From positions 29,769 through 93,768 of the forward strand of contig JAGCFO010000032.1 in assembly GCA_017650105.1 (NCBI GenBank): a stretch of DNA of 64,000 bases, written 5' to 3'. The stretch's first letter is position 1, and the number at the start of each line of letters is the position of its first letter. Position numbers and translations under genes: made by a program. Positions 48,479 to 56,972 of this stretch are shown piece after piece. A model generated the notes under the pieces. The model was not told where the DNA came from. It searched no databases and saw nothing but the letters and a program-made list of their open reading frames with translations. This DNA is from Bacteroidaceae bacterium. Lineage in GTDB: Bacteria; Bacteroidota; Bacteroidia; Bacteroidales; Bacteroidaceae.

Positions 48479-49156
48479 TTAGGGTTGCGCAGTTTTTTCG
48501 AAGTGCTGATAATCTTTTAGGCTGCGCCAATCGCCTCCCCAGGTGAAACCGTGTGATTTGAATAATTTGTAGCAAAGGTCATTACGCTCTATCTTTCCTT
48601 TGAAAGCTTTTTTCCTGTTTGCGAATGCCTTACCTGCCTTCGGCGCAACGCTCTGAATGCCGTTCCGAGTCTTCACCATCGGATTCATCAGAGGATTAAT
48701 GTCGATGGCAAGTCCTTGACTATGAGCGGATAACTTTTTCGTTCCAGCTATTTGACGCCAATTGAAACACGAAGTATTGTTGTCAGTCATCGATTTTTCG
48801 TCGTCGGCATCGTAGTCGTCTACGGGACGGATTTTTTCAATCGGATATTTCTTTTCGTACAAAGTTTTGAAGATTTCTGCTAAGTCTTCGCAAATGGCGT
48901 TGTTACAGATGATTTCGCCCTGCTTGATGTTGCCCTCAAAGTCGTAGTGTAGCACATGCACTACTCTGAGCTCGCTTCGCGGAATTGTAGTGTCTTGCTT
49001 ATACGACTTGCCCATCATGCGCGCGAAAAGCGAATCGCTGATTTCTTCGCAGAAAAAATCTTCAAATGTGGCACTCTGCGCATAGGAGGCGGATGTTCCC
49101 AGCAGTAAGAACATCACAGAAAAGATAAGGAGGAGAATCCGTTTCGTCTGCATCAT
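48479..49156 (-). CDS. M15-family D-Ala-D-Ala carboxypeptidase/endopeptidase-like protein
   Basis: A 225-residue exported zinc peptidase with signal MMQTKRILLLIFSVMFLLLGTSAS. The zinc site is visible: HSQGLAIDINP (first H and D) and GGDWRSLKDYQHFEK (final H), as in VanY/M15C proteins that cleave peptidoglycan peptides. The region CFNWRQIAGTKKLSAHS is typical of the Bacteroidota subgroup. The start overlaps the stop of the upstream kinase as TAATG, so it is coexpressed with the two kinases. Whether it cuts the D-Ala or the L-Ala-D-Glu bond is unknown. Confidence 0.87.
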   Translation of the reverse strand: MMQTKRILLLIFSVMFLLLGTSASYAQSATFEDFFCEEISDSLFARMMGKSYKQDTTIPRSELRVVHVLHYDFEGNIKQGEIICNNAICEDLAEIFKTLYEKKYPIEKIRPVDDYDADDEKSMTDNNTSCFNWRQIAGTKKLSAHSQGLAIDINPLMNPMVKTRNGIQSVAPKAGKAFANRKKAFKGKIERNDLCYKLFKSHGFTWGGDWRSLKDYQHFEKTAQP

Positions 49157-49785
49157 TAAGGATTGTCAGCAAGAGGGAAGAGACCGTAGAGTTTGGCGTC
49201 TATCTGATCGGTAATTGCCTGAAAATCTCTCAAGTTATTCTGGAAATCCAGATTGTCTCCATCCACGACAAGCAGAGGCCCGTTGTACGAACCAATCCAT
49301 TCCTCATAGCGCTCGTTGAGTCCGTTGAGATAGTCGAGACGGATGCCTTGCTCGTATTCGCGTCCTCTCTTTTGAATCTGAGCTATCAGATGTGGAATGG
49401 TGGCTCGGATGTAGATGAGCAAGTCGGGTTTGCCCACGAGCGACATCATGAGGTCGAACAGTTCGGAATAGTTGTCGAAATCTCTGTCGCTCATCAGCCC
49501 CATGTCGTGCAGATTGGGAGCAAAGATGCGAGCATCCTCAAAAATGGTACGGTCCTGAACGATAGTGTCTTTTTGCTTCGAAATCTCAACGACGTCTTGG
49601 AACCTCTTATTCAGAAAGTAAATCTGTAGGTTGAAAGACCAACGAGCCATATCGTCATAATAGTCAGCCAGATAGGGATTGTTGTCAACCGACTCAAAAC
49701 GAGGTGTCCAGCCGTATCGCTTGGCAAGCATTTTTGTCAGAGTGGTTTTTCCGGAGCCGATGTTTCCTGCTATTGCTATATGCAT
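49156..49785 (-). CDS. Deoxynucleoside kinase (second of a tandem pair)
   Basis: A 209-residue cytosolic kinase of the dNK/dGK/dCK family, which phosphorylates deoxynucleosides for salvage. The P-loop is GNIGSGKTTLTKML at 7-20. The catalytic motif is IVQDRTIFEDARIF (E-D-R type), with the lid region IQKRGREYEQGIRLDYL. It is about half identical by eye to the adjacent 49810-50442 gene; the DR(T/S) position differs. Paired adjacent kinases of this family form heterodimers with different base preference in Lactobacillus (dAK/dGK), a possible model here. Confidence 0.9.
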   Translation of the reverse strand: MHIAIAGNIGSGKTTLTKMLAKRYGWTPRFESVDNNPYLADYYDDMARWSFNLQIYFLNKRFQDVVEISKQKDTIVQDRTIFEDARIFAPNLHDMGLMSDRDFDNYSELFDLMMSLVGKPDLLIYIRATIPHLIAQIQKRGREYEQGIRLDYLNGLNERYEEWIGSYNGPLLVVDGDNLDFQNNLRDFQAITDQIDAKLYGLFPLADNP

Positions 49786-49809
49786 GATTTTATGATTTTT
49801 AGAGTTGTC

Positions 49810-50442
49810 TTATACTGTTTCGCTTTCGGGGAAGAGTCCGAAGAGCAGCGAGTCGATTTTGTCGGTTATGGAGGAGAAATCCTTCGGGTTATGCTCGAAG
49901 TCGAGATTGTCTGCCTCCACCACCAGCACGCGCCCTTTGTACTTATTGAAAATGAAATCCTCGTACTGATCGTTTAGGTTCTTCAGGTAGTCGAGTTGCA
50001 TGCCCTGCTCATATTGGCGCCCTCTTTTCTGAATCTGCATCACAAGGTGTGGGATAGAGGAGCGGAGGTATATCATCAGATCGGGCTGTTTCACAAGTTT
50101 CATCATCAGTTCGAAGAGCTCCATATAGGTCGTGAAGTCCCTCTCGGTTAGGTTTCCCATGTCGTAGTTGTTCTTCGCGAAGATATAGACTCCCTCGAAG
50201 ATGGAGCGGTCTTGGATGATGGTTTTGTCGCCATGAGCTATCTCAAGGATGTCTTTGAAGCGCTGCGTCAGGAAGTACACCTCGAGGTTGAACGACCATC
50301 TCTTGATGTCGTGGTAGTAATCCTCCAGGTAGGGATTATAGCTGACGGCCTCGAACTTTGGAATCCATCCGTAGTGCTTTGCCAGCATGTTTGTGAGCGT
50401 TGTCTTCCCGCTGCCTATGTTTCCTGCTATTGCGATGTGCAT
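49810..50442 (-). CDS. Deoxynucleoside kinase (first of a tandem pair)
   Basis: A 210-residue dNK-family kinase starting MHIAIAGNIGSGKTTL. The start at 50442 is chosen because it matches the neighbour's first 16 residues and lies 22 bases after the -7 element; the longer frame would precede the promoter. Motifs are IIQDRSIFEGVYIF and IQKRGRQYEQGMQLDYL. It is separated by 24 bases from the second kinase. The tandem arrangement points to a duplication that has since diverged, with possibly different substrates. Confidence 0.9.
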   Translation of the reverse strand: MHIAIAGNIGSGKTTLTNMLAKHYGWIPKFEAVSYNPYLEDYYHDIKRWSFNLEVYFLTQRFKDILEIAHGDKTIIQDRSIFEGVYIFAKNNYDMGNLTERDFTTYMELFELMMKLVKQPDLMIYLRSSIPHLVMQIQKRGRQYEQGMQLDYLKNLNDQYEDFIFNKYKGRVLVVEADNLDFEHNPKDFSSITDKIDSLLFGLFPESETV

Positions 50443-50463
50443 AGTCCTAATTGATTGCGAAAG

Positions 50464-50471
50464 CAAAGATA
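50464..50471 (-). promoter_or_regulatory. -7 element of the kinase operon
   Basis: TATCTTTG on the minus strand, 21 bases before ATG 50442. The -33 half is weak. The array copy F lies about 140 bp upstream. Confidence 0.6.
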
Positions 50472-50607
50472 AGGAATAGTCGGCATTTCTGCAACGCCTT
50501 GTACTTTTTTTTGAGTTAAATGTTGATACTTTTTTCAATCGTTTGCCTTCCCCTTCGGAGAGGGTTTCTCAATGGCGTTTCTTCATGCTCAACACATAGT
50601 CGTTTTT

Positions 50608-50671
50608 GGAGAAGGGAAAAATTTTTTTGGAGAACAAATATCGTGAGATGAAGAAGGGAAATTTTTTTTTG
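50608..50671 (-). repeat. 21-bp phased array, copy F
   Basis: On the minus strand motifs begin, in plus coordinates, at 50608 (CCCTTCTCC), 50629 (GTTCTCC), 50650 (CCTTCTTC) and a weak one at 50671, all 21 bp apart. The unit at 50629-50649 has the TCACGA core and is nearly identical to the core of copy B. It points toward the kinase operon. Confidence 0.85.
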
Positions 50672-50715
50672 AGTTAAGCATATTTACGCATTGACTCAAG
50701 AATAGGGAAGAGAGA

Positions 50716-50758
50716 CAAAAAAGAAGAGGCTCCGACTTCATGACGGAACCTCCTCTTC
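50716..50758 (-). terminator. Terminator after the GH2 gene
   Basis: A stem with arms GAAGAGG/CCTCTTC and TCCG/CGGA around a small bulge is followed on the minus strand by TTTTTT. It closes the sugar locus. Confidence 0.8.
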
Positions 50759-50775
50759 ATATTATACATTCGGCA

Positions 50776-52593
50776 TTATTTGCTCAGCGAGCGACAGAGT
50801 GCGCGGTTCACTTCTGCGATGCGTTCCACATTCACTTTTGTTACTTTTCTGTCGTAAGTCATCAGTCCGTTAACTTCTATTTCGCAATCGGAAGTCTGAG
50901 TGTACACTCCAGCGCTATAGCCTTGAGGAACAAGCTCAAGCAGCATCTTGGCGTATTTTACGTATTCGTTCGTCACCTCCTCGGGAGTCTTGAACTGCAC
51001 GTAGCCCCAGTTTCTGTCGGGCTCCCAGAGATGTCCCTCAAGAGCCAATCCTATGCCTCCGTACTCACCGAGAACGTTTGCGCGTGTGGGATCGAGAAGG
51101 ATAATCTCAGGATTCGGGTAGTTGTGCATATCAAGGATGTCTCCGCAGGGATAATGGTTTCCTCCGCTTGCGGGGTTGACAAGTCGAGTGGGGTCGTACT
51201 GCTTAGTCCAAGCTACGATTTCGGGAGTTTTGAACTGTCCCCAGGCTTCATTGAAGGGTACCCAAACTCCTACGCAGGGATAACTGTAAAGCATATCGAT
51301 GATTTCTTTCCATTCCTTGCGATAGTTAGCTTCGGAAGCCTCGGAGCGAGTAAACTCCGAGCCGTTGAAGTAGTTGTGATTCTGCCATTGAGGGCTTCTG
51401 TCGCCGCTTGGCATATCTTGCCAGACGATGATTCCCTCTCTGTCGCAATGAGTGTACCAGCGCGCGGGCTCTACCTTGACGTGCTTCCTTATCATGTTGA
51501 ATCCCATTGCCTTTAGCTGCTTCACGTCGTAGAGAAGAGCTTCATCGGTAGGCGCTGTGTAAAGCCCGTCGGGCCACCAGCCCTGATCCAGAGGTCCCAT
51601 GTGGAAGAGAGGCTCGTTGTTGAGCATCAAGCGCACCATGTGGTCTTTGCTGCGTGCTACGGAGAATTTGCGCATAGCAGCATAGCTCTCCACGCGGTCC
51701 ACTTCCTTTCCCGAAGCCTTCAGTACAACTGTCACGTCGTAGAGGAAAGGACTGTCGGGGCTCCAGAGCTTCATATCCTCGGGCATATCCACAACGACTG
51801 CCTGCCCGTTGATGCTTCTGCCGCTGGCAACGGTTTTGCTGCCATCTTTAACGACAACTTCCACCAGCCCTTTGCTTGCTGTCTCGCTGAGGATGGGCTC
51901 AACTGTAAGCGTGCGTAGGTCGATATCGGGTGTGACGCGAATGTTCTCAATGTATTGCTTTGCTACGGGCTCCAGCCAAACCGTCTGCCAGATGCCGCTA
52001 ACAGAGGTGTACCAGATGCCGTTTGGATTGCGCACTTGCTTTCCTCTCGGCTGATAGCTGGCGTCGCACGGGTCCCAAACGCGTACTGTCAGCGTGTGAG
52101 GCCCCTTTCCCGTCAGCGCTTCGGTAATATCGAAAGAGAATGGAGTGTATCCTCCCGTATGGGTGCCGACAGCAGCGCCGTCAACCCAGACGTCAGCCTT
52201 CCAGTCAACAGCTCCGAAATGCAGTAGAACTCGACTGTCTTTCCATTGGGAAGGTACCGAGAACGTACGCTCATACCACAATTCGTTGTTAGGGCTAAGC
52301 GTTTTGCCTACGCCTGAAAGGCTTGACTCAACAGCGAAGGGCACGAGAATCTCCCCGTCAAATGAAGCGGGACGTTTAGCATTCCTGTCGGTAATGGCGT
52401 ATTGCCAAAGTCCGTTCAGGTTTTTCCAGTCGGCGCGTTGCATAATGGGACGCGGATACTCGGGAAGCACGTTCTGTGGGTTTACTTCTTCTGCCCACGG
52501 AGTCTTGATTTTGTTTCCGGCAGGATGCCATTCGGCAAACATAGATGATGCACAAAGCATCAAGAGTGAAAGGGATAAAACGATTTTTTTCAT
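50776..52593 (-). CDS. Glycoside hydrolase family 2 enzyme
   Basis: A 605-residue exported glycosidase with signal MKKIVLSLSLLMLCASSMFA. The order is a sugar-binding jelly roll (residues 30-215, with LNGLWQYAI and WYERTF), an Ig-like domain and a TIM barrel. The acid/base is E in VPFNEAWGQ near 447, and the nucleophile E in VLGEYGGIG near 508. It lacks the C-terminal domains of large beta-galactosidases. Possible activities are beta-galactosidase, glucuronidase or a relative acting on side chains. It is the last gene of the minus-strand sugar locus, 24 bases after the GH43 gene. Confidence 0.9.
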   Translation of the reverse strand: MKKIVLSLSLLMLCASSMFAEWHPAGNKIKTPWAEEVNPQNVLPEYPRPIMQRADWKNLNGLWQYAITDRNAKRPASFDGEILVPFAVESSLSGVGKTLSPNNELWYERTFSVPSQWKDSRVLLHFGAVDWKADVWVDGAAVGTHTGGYTPFSFDITEALTGKGPHTLTVRVWDPCDASYQPRGKQVRNPNGIWYTSVSGIWQTVWLEPVAKQYIENIRVTPDIDLRTLTVEPILSETASKGLVEVVVKDGSKTVASGRSINGQAVVVDMPEDMKLWSPDSPFLYDVTVVLKASGKEVDRVESYAAMRKFSVARSKDHMVRLMLNNEPLFHMGPLDQGWWPDGLYTAPTDEALLYDVKQLKAMGFNMIRKHVKVEPARWYTHCDREGIIVWQDMPSGDRSPQWQNHNYFNGSEFTRSEASEANYRKEWKEIIDMLYSYPCVGVWVPFNEAWGQFKTPEIVAWTKQYDPTRLVNPASGGNHYPCGDILDMHNYPNPEIILLDPTRANVLGEYGGIGLALEGHLWEPDRNWGYVQFKTPEEVTNEYVKYAKMLLELVPQGYSAGVYTQTSDCEIEVNGLMTYDRKVTKVNVERIAEVNRALCRSLSK

Positions 52594-52617
52594 AGGGATA
52601 ATAATATAAAGTGATGA

Positions 52618-54210
52618 TTAGTAGGCTTGTTGATGGAAGTAATCAAAATCGGCATAGCCTCCGTTCTGCTGTGTGGCATAGCTGTAGAGAGCCGTTCGAT
52701 ATCCCGTAAACAGATCGAGAGTGTACCTCATGCGAAGCACGTAGGCTGGGCTGTTCCAGTTTTCCCCGTCGTACGACCAAGAAAGCGTGGCTGTATCGGA
52801 AGGAGAGGGCTCTCCCTCGGCAGGAGTGAACACGTAGTTGATGCGAAGGTAAACAGTATCGCTCTCAAGAGTTTGGCGCAATACTTCTGAAGGCATTGCT
52901 CGGAGTCCTTGAACGTCTCGTAAGACAAGTTCCTTCGTTCCGTCTTTTCTTACTTCCACACCTATGGTGCTCCTGTTGCTCTGGAATGCGCAGATGCCCG
53001 CATTGTCTCCGGGAAGCATGCCCGAAGCGTCAAGTTTCACCTCGCTATAGCAATGAGGCCCCACTGTGCGCTGGGTAAGTGTGTTACGAGCATTCATTAT
53101 GTCTGTTGCGATGCCGGTAGTATGTAAACGGAGCCATCCTTCGCGTTCCGTCAGGCTCCAAGTACTATCCACAGGTGCGTGATTCCATTGCCATACAAGT
53201 TTCAAGTCGGGCGCGTCAAACTCGTCTTCTGCCCATACGCAATCGCCCTCTTTGTCTTCGGGCAAGTTGACGACTACATTCTTCATAGGCTTCGTCTCGT
53301 CGCCCATGATAGGCCATCCGTCAACCCATTTAACGGGTTGGATGGTTGGGATACGTCCCACAGCCCCGTGGTCTTGAAACATGATAGCATACCAGTCGCC
53401 CTGAGGAGTGTCCACTATTGCACCTTGGGCCACACCGTCGTGGCGTCCGTCGAAGGCTCCCTCCAGCACAACCTTCGGCTCATATTCACCCAGGAGTTCT
53501 TTACTGCGCCATGCTCTTTCGGTACGCACGCCGCCTCCGGGCCAGTTGATCTCCAAAAGGTAATAATAGTTGCCGATATGGTACATGTGCGTGCCTTCGG
53601 CTCTCAGTCCCCTGATTCGGGGAGTTTCGATGAGTACTTGATCGACTCCTCCCTCTTTTACGGCACTGAGGTCAGGCTCCAGTTCTGTTATGCGCAGAGA
53701 GCCGTTGCCCCACACGACGTATGCATGCCCTTTATCAAAAATCAAGCCTGCATCGTGGAATTTCCTGTCGTAGACAGCATGCCGTTTCCAAGGACCGTTG
53801 TGAATGTCGTTGGTTGTGTAAACGAAGGTTTTGTTTTGATCATTAGCGATAAATAGGGCATAAAACACACCATTGTTTTCGCGAATGGTTGTAGCCCATT
53901 GTCCTTGCCCGTAGGCATTTCTCCCATTGCGGAGGTTGTAAATGTCGTCATCGGCAAGAGTGTCGTAGACGTAGTTGACAATGCGCCAGTGGATTAGGTC
54001 GCGAGAATGCATGATAGGCGCTCCAGGACAGAAATACATGGTTGTGCTAACCATATAGTAGTCGTTTCCAACGCGAATGACATCATTGTCGGGAATATCC
54101 GTGTATGTCAAGGGGTTGATGGCAATCGTGGACTCCGGGGTGCTCTTGCACGAAGCAAAAAGCAGCAGAGCCAGCAACAAGGGGAATAGATACTTAATCG
54201 TTTTCGTCAT
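52618..54210 (-). CDS. Glycoside hydrolase family 43 lipoprotein
   Basis: A 530-residue lipoprotein (lipobox LLFASC); the start at 54210 gives the signal, whereas the longer frame runs into the GH27 gene. The five-bladed propeller carries the three acidic residues expected: D in TYTDIPDNDVIRVGNDYY, D in KFHDAGLIFD and E in LRAEGTHMYHIGNYYY. The C-terminal 200 residues are a beta-sandwich (SEVKLDASGMLPGDNAGIC), as in GH43 xylosidases and arabinofuranosidases. Likely it removes arabinose or xylose from plant side chains, fitting its GH27 and GH2 neighbours. Gaps to both neighbours are 11 and 24 bases. Confidence 0.9.
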   Translation of the reverse strand: MTKTIKYLFPLLLALLLFASCKSTPESTIAINPLTYTDIPDNDVIRVGNDYYMVSTTMYFCPGAPIMHSRDLIHWRIVNYVYDTLADDDIYNLRNGRNAYGQGQWATTIRENNGVFYALFIANDQNKTFVYTTNDIHNGPWKRHAVYDRKFHDAGLIFDKGHAYVVWGNGSLRITELEPDLSAVKEGGVDQVLIETPRIRGLRAEGTHMYHIGNYYYLLEINWPGGGVRTERAWRSKELLGEYEPKVVLEGAFDGRHDGVAQGAIVDTPQGDWYAIMFQDHGAVGRIPTIQPVKWVDGWPIMGDETKPMKNVVVNLPEDKEGDCVWAEDEFDAPDLKLVWQWNHAPVDSTWSLTEREGWLRLHTTGIATDIMNARNTLTQRTVGPHCYSEVKLDASGMLPGDNAGICAFQSNRSTIGVEVRKDGTKELVLRDVQGLRAMPSEVLRQTLESDTVYLRINYVFTPAEGEPSPSDTATLSWSYDGENWNSPAYVLRMRYTLDLFTGYRTALYSYATQQNGGYADFDYFHQQAY

Positions 54211-54221
54211 GATGGTTGTGT

Positions 54222-55889
54222 TTATAGTTTTCTTAATTGCATGTAGTCGATATCGGGCATGTATTCTGTAGGGTTTGACATACGAACTGTGTGCCACCCT
54301 TTCTTTAGATGTATTTTGAGGGGCTGAGCCACTCCTGTTCCCATGAAATAGGATGGCCCAGACCATGATAATTCTCCGATGGAGGAACCATCAACTTCTA
54401 CGAATACTTTCCTTGCATTGGGAGTGGTAGCAGAGACGTATAGCTCGTAGTCTCCTCCATAGGTATAGAGGTCATCCCAGATGAGGCAGTTGTCTTCCGA
54501 CGTTCCCAGCCAAGTAGCATGGATGCCCGAGCGGCACCTTTCGTTGTATTCGTATATGCCTGTGTGGGAAGATTCGTAATTCGACATCCTCTGGAAGGAT
54601 GGATTCAGGGCTGTCTCGGCTTCGTATATGGAGCGCTCGAGACGTTTTGCAGCGCTTAGTCGATAGATTCTTGTTCCGTGAGCAGGAATCGTCGTGCTGA
54701 ACGAGTTTTCATAGCTGCCTTCTTCCTTTCGCTCACAGAGGTTTCTGACGCTCACTTTGCCAGCCAAATCAACTAAATCAAAAGGCATTTCTGCGAAGAC
54801 TGGTTCATCCGTGAGATTCAGCAAAGCTACCGCCCGTTCTTTCCCCTGCGACTGCCCGATGTCTTTCACCAGAACGTAGCATCCGTTGATGTTTCCCGCA
54901 ACGTATGCCTGGCGCCCCTGAGGGTCTTGGTTGAGTGCTATCAGTTCCGGGTTCATAATCAGCGCCAAAGTGGAATCGGAAAGGGTAGTCATATCACATC
55001 CTATGAGTAGGGGAGAGCACATGATGCACCACATTCCGAAGTGCGTGCAGTCTTCTTCGTACGACAGTCCTTTCCCCACTTCCAGCATGTCCATATCGTT
55101 GAAGTGCCCGGGAGAAGAGTAAGCCGACAGATACAGACATTGCTTGAGAATACTTTTGATAGATGCCCACGAGCAATAGATGTCGGATGTGGTGCGCCAC
55201 GAGCCTGCGACGTCTGCAGCCCAAGTGCCTGGGAAGGCACCCGTGCAGACATTCATGCGCACATCCTTCTTGGCAATGCGATGTATGCATTCAGAGATGG
55301 ACGTATATCTGTCCTTAGCGCACGAGATGTCGCCCGTACGTTGCCCTACATAGCCTCCGCAGTAATCCACCTTGATGAAGTCGAAGTCAAGCTTGTTGAA
55401 AAACAGGTCTAAATCCTTCTCCTCATGCCCTAATAAGCCGCAGTTCTCCCCACTTGTGTTTCCTCCCCATATTGCTCCGCAAGTGTTGGAGCCAGCATCT
55501 GTGTAGATGCCGGCTTTCAGCCCGAGGGAATGGATGTGGTTGACAACGGGCAGCAGTCCTTCGGGGAACTTCTCGGGGTGAATCTTCAGCATATCCGTGC
55601 TGTCGCGCCCACCGAAGTATCCGTCGTCGATGTTGACGTATTGGTATCCGGCAGCAGCCAATCCCGAAGAAACCATGTAGTCGGCCTGTTCGACGACACT
55701 CTCTGCATCGATGCCCAGTGCGAATGTGTTCCACGAGCTCCAGCCCATCGTCGGCGTCAGCGATTTTTCCTCCTCAGTCGGAAGCGTGCATCGTACGAAT
55801 GTGCCGACGACGAGAACACATAATAAAATATGAAGAAAGCATATTGAATTATGGAGAAGGAATCTCGCGCTATGAAGAAAGCATCTCAT
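54222..55889 (-). CDS. Glycoside hydrolase family 27 enzyme (alpha-galactosidase type) with C-terminal CBM-like domain
   Basis: A 555-residue exported protein. The TIM barrel begins PTMGWSSWNTF near 46, has the nucleophile in DFIKVDYCGG near 174 and the acid/base D in RTTSDIYCSW near 235, both typical of GH27. A Greek-key domain follows, then a CBM35-like module (IYEAETALNPSF to YMQLRKL). GH27 includes alpha-galactosidases and beta-L-arabinopyranosidases. The signal peptide (MRCFLHSARFLLHN ... FVRC) is unusual: its first 25 codons are the repeat array copy G, read as CFLHSAR, FLLHNSI, CFLHILL. The lipobox (VGTFVRC) is poor, so signal-peptidase I cleavage is also possible. Confidence 0.88.
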   Translation of the reverse strand: MRCFLHSARFLLHNSICFLHILLCVLVVGTFVRCTLPTEEEKSLTPTMGWSSWNTFALGIDAESVVEQADYMVSSGLAAAGYQYVNIDDGYFGGRDSTDMLKIHPEKFPEGLLPVVNHIHSLGLKAGIYTDAGSNTCGAIWGGNTSGENCGLLGHEEKDLDLFFNKLDFDFIKVDYCGGYVGQRTGDISCAKDRYTSISECIHRIAKKDVRMNVCTGAFPGTWAADVAGSWRTTSDIYCSWASIKSILKQCLYLSAYSSPGHFNDMDMLEVGKGLSYEEDCTHFGMWCIMCSPLLIGCDMTTLSDSTLALIMNPELIALNQDPQGRQAYVAGNINGCYVLVKDIGQSQGKERAVALLNLTDEPVFAEMPFDLVDLAGKVSVRNLCERKEEGSYENSFSTTIPAHGTRIYRLSAAKRLERSIYEAETALNPSFQRMSNYESSHTGIYEYNERCRSGIHATWLGTSEDNCLIWDDLYTYGGDYELYVSATTPNARKVFVEVDGSSIGELSWSGPSYFMGTGVAQPLKIHLKKGWHTVRMSNPTEYMPDIDYMQLRKL

Positions 55890-55890
55890 C
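55811..55890 (-). repeat. 21-bp phased array, copy G (translated)
   Basis: On the minus strand motifs begin at 55811 (GTTCTCG), 55832 (CTTTCTTC), 55853 (CCTTCTCC) and 55874 (CTTTCTTC), exactly 21 bp apart. The unit 55853-55873 has the GCGCGA core. The array overlaps the GH27 start codon and reads in frame through the signal peptide. Confidence 0.88.
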
Positions 55891-55931
55891 GTGTCGGCAA
55901 AAGATGGTTTTATTTACTGTTTGTTTTATCC

Positions 55932-56954
55932 TTAGCTGTTAAAGTCCACCAGTATGCGGAACACCTCTCCGGGTGCCTCTGACCATTTCTGCATGGCCTC
56001 CTGAGCCTGATGGGGCTTGACGATGGAGCTCACGAACGGGTCCCTCGCCATACGCTGTTGCTGCATGAAGTGGAGCACGGCACGGAAATCTTCGGGTGTA
56101 GCGTTACGGCTTCCCCTGATGTCGAGCTCCTTCTGCACGAAGAGTCTTGTCTGGAAGGGAACTTCGCTTTTTGAATACCCTATGCAGACAACTCTTCCCG
56201 TGAACGAAACCAAATCGATGGCAGTCAGATAGGTTGTGGGGCTTCCTACAGCCTCAATCACCACGTCGGCTCCCATTCCTTCGGTTATGTCGAGCACTCG
56301 TTGCACGACGTCTTCCTCCTTAGAGTTAATGCCGAAATTTGCGCCGGCTTTCTTCGCGAGAGCCAGTTTCTCTTGACTCAGGTCAACGGCAATCACGGTT
56401 GCTCCTCTCTGCACGCTGCGGATAACGGCTCCGAGCCCTACCATTCCGCATCCTATCACTACCACGACGTCGGTGTCGCTAACCATTCCTCTCCCTACGG
56501 CGTGGAATCCTACGCTCATGGGCTCGATGAGGGCTGCATCGCGCACCGAGATGCCTTTTGCCGTGATGATTTTCTCCCATGGGAGAGTGATGAATTCCCG
56601 CATGGCGCCGTTGCGCTGCACGCCAAGCGTTTCGTTATGCTGGCAGGCGTTGTAGCGTCCATTGCGGCACGACGAGCAGTGCCCGCAGTTGGTGTAGGGA
56701 TTGACGGTGACAATCATTCCTTCCTTCAGGCTGTCGGGGCATCCTTGACCCACGCTAACTATTTCAGCGCCGATTTCGTGCCCAGGGATGACGGGCATTA
56801 GTGCCATAGCGTTGCGTCCGAGCCAAGTGTTCAGGTCGCTCCCGCAGAATCCAACGTACCGAAGGCGCAGAAGCACCTTCCCTGCTTCAACTTGTGGGAC
56901 GGGCATCTCTATTACTTCTATTTTGTGAGGCTCTGTGATTTGTATTGCTTTCAT
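55932..56954 (-). CDS. Zinc-binding alcohol dehydrogenase
   Basis: A 340-residue cytosolic medium-chain dehydrogenase of the sorbitol/threonine dehydrogenase type. Catalytic zinc ligands are C in VGFCGSD near 38 and the GHEIGAEI motif. The structural zinc site CGHCSSCRNGRYNAC lies at about 89-103. The NAD-binding loop is VIGCGMVGLGAV. It is 19 bases after the amidohydrolase gene. In oxidative sugar pathways such enzymes oxidise a hydroxyl of a sugar or sugar acid; the substrate here is inferred from the neighbours only. Confidence 0.9.
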   Translation of the reverse strand: MKAIQITEPHKIEVIEMPVPQVEAGKVLLRLRYVGFCGSDLNTWLGRNAMALMPVIPGHEIGAEIVSVGQGCPDSLKEGMIVTVNPYTNCGHCSSCRNGRYNACQHNETLGVQRNGAMREFITLPWEKIITAKGISVRDAALIEPMSVGFHAVGRGMVSDTDVVVVIGCGMVGLGAVIRSVQRGATVIAVDLSQEKLALAKKAGANFGINSKEEDVVQRVLDITEGMGADVVIEAVGSPTTYLTAIDLVSFTGRVVCIGYSKSEVPFQTRLFVQKELDIRGSRNATPEDFRAVLHFMQQQRMARDPFVSSIVKPHQAQEAMQKWSEAPGEVFRILVDFNS

Positions 56955-56972
56955 CTGTGTGCTTGCTAAAAA

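Noticed and set aside
48335..48520. 61-residue plus-strand open frame
   Set aside because: It is array copy E read in one frame and runs into the antisense of the peptidase gene.
50740..51516. Long plus-strand frame inside the GH2 gene (258 residues)
   Set aside because: It is the antisense of conserved GH2 catalytic sequence and starts within the terminator region.
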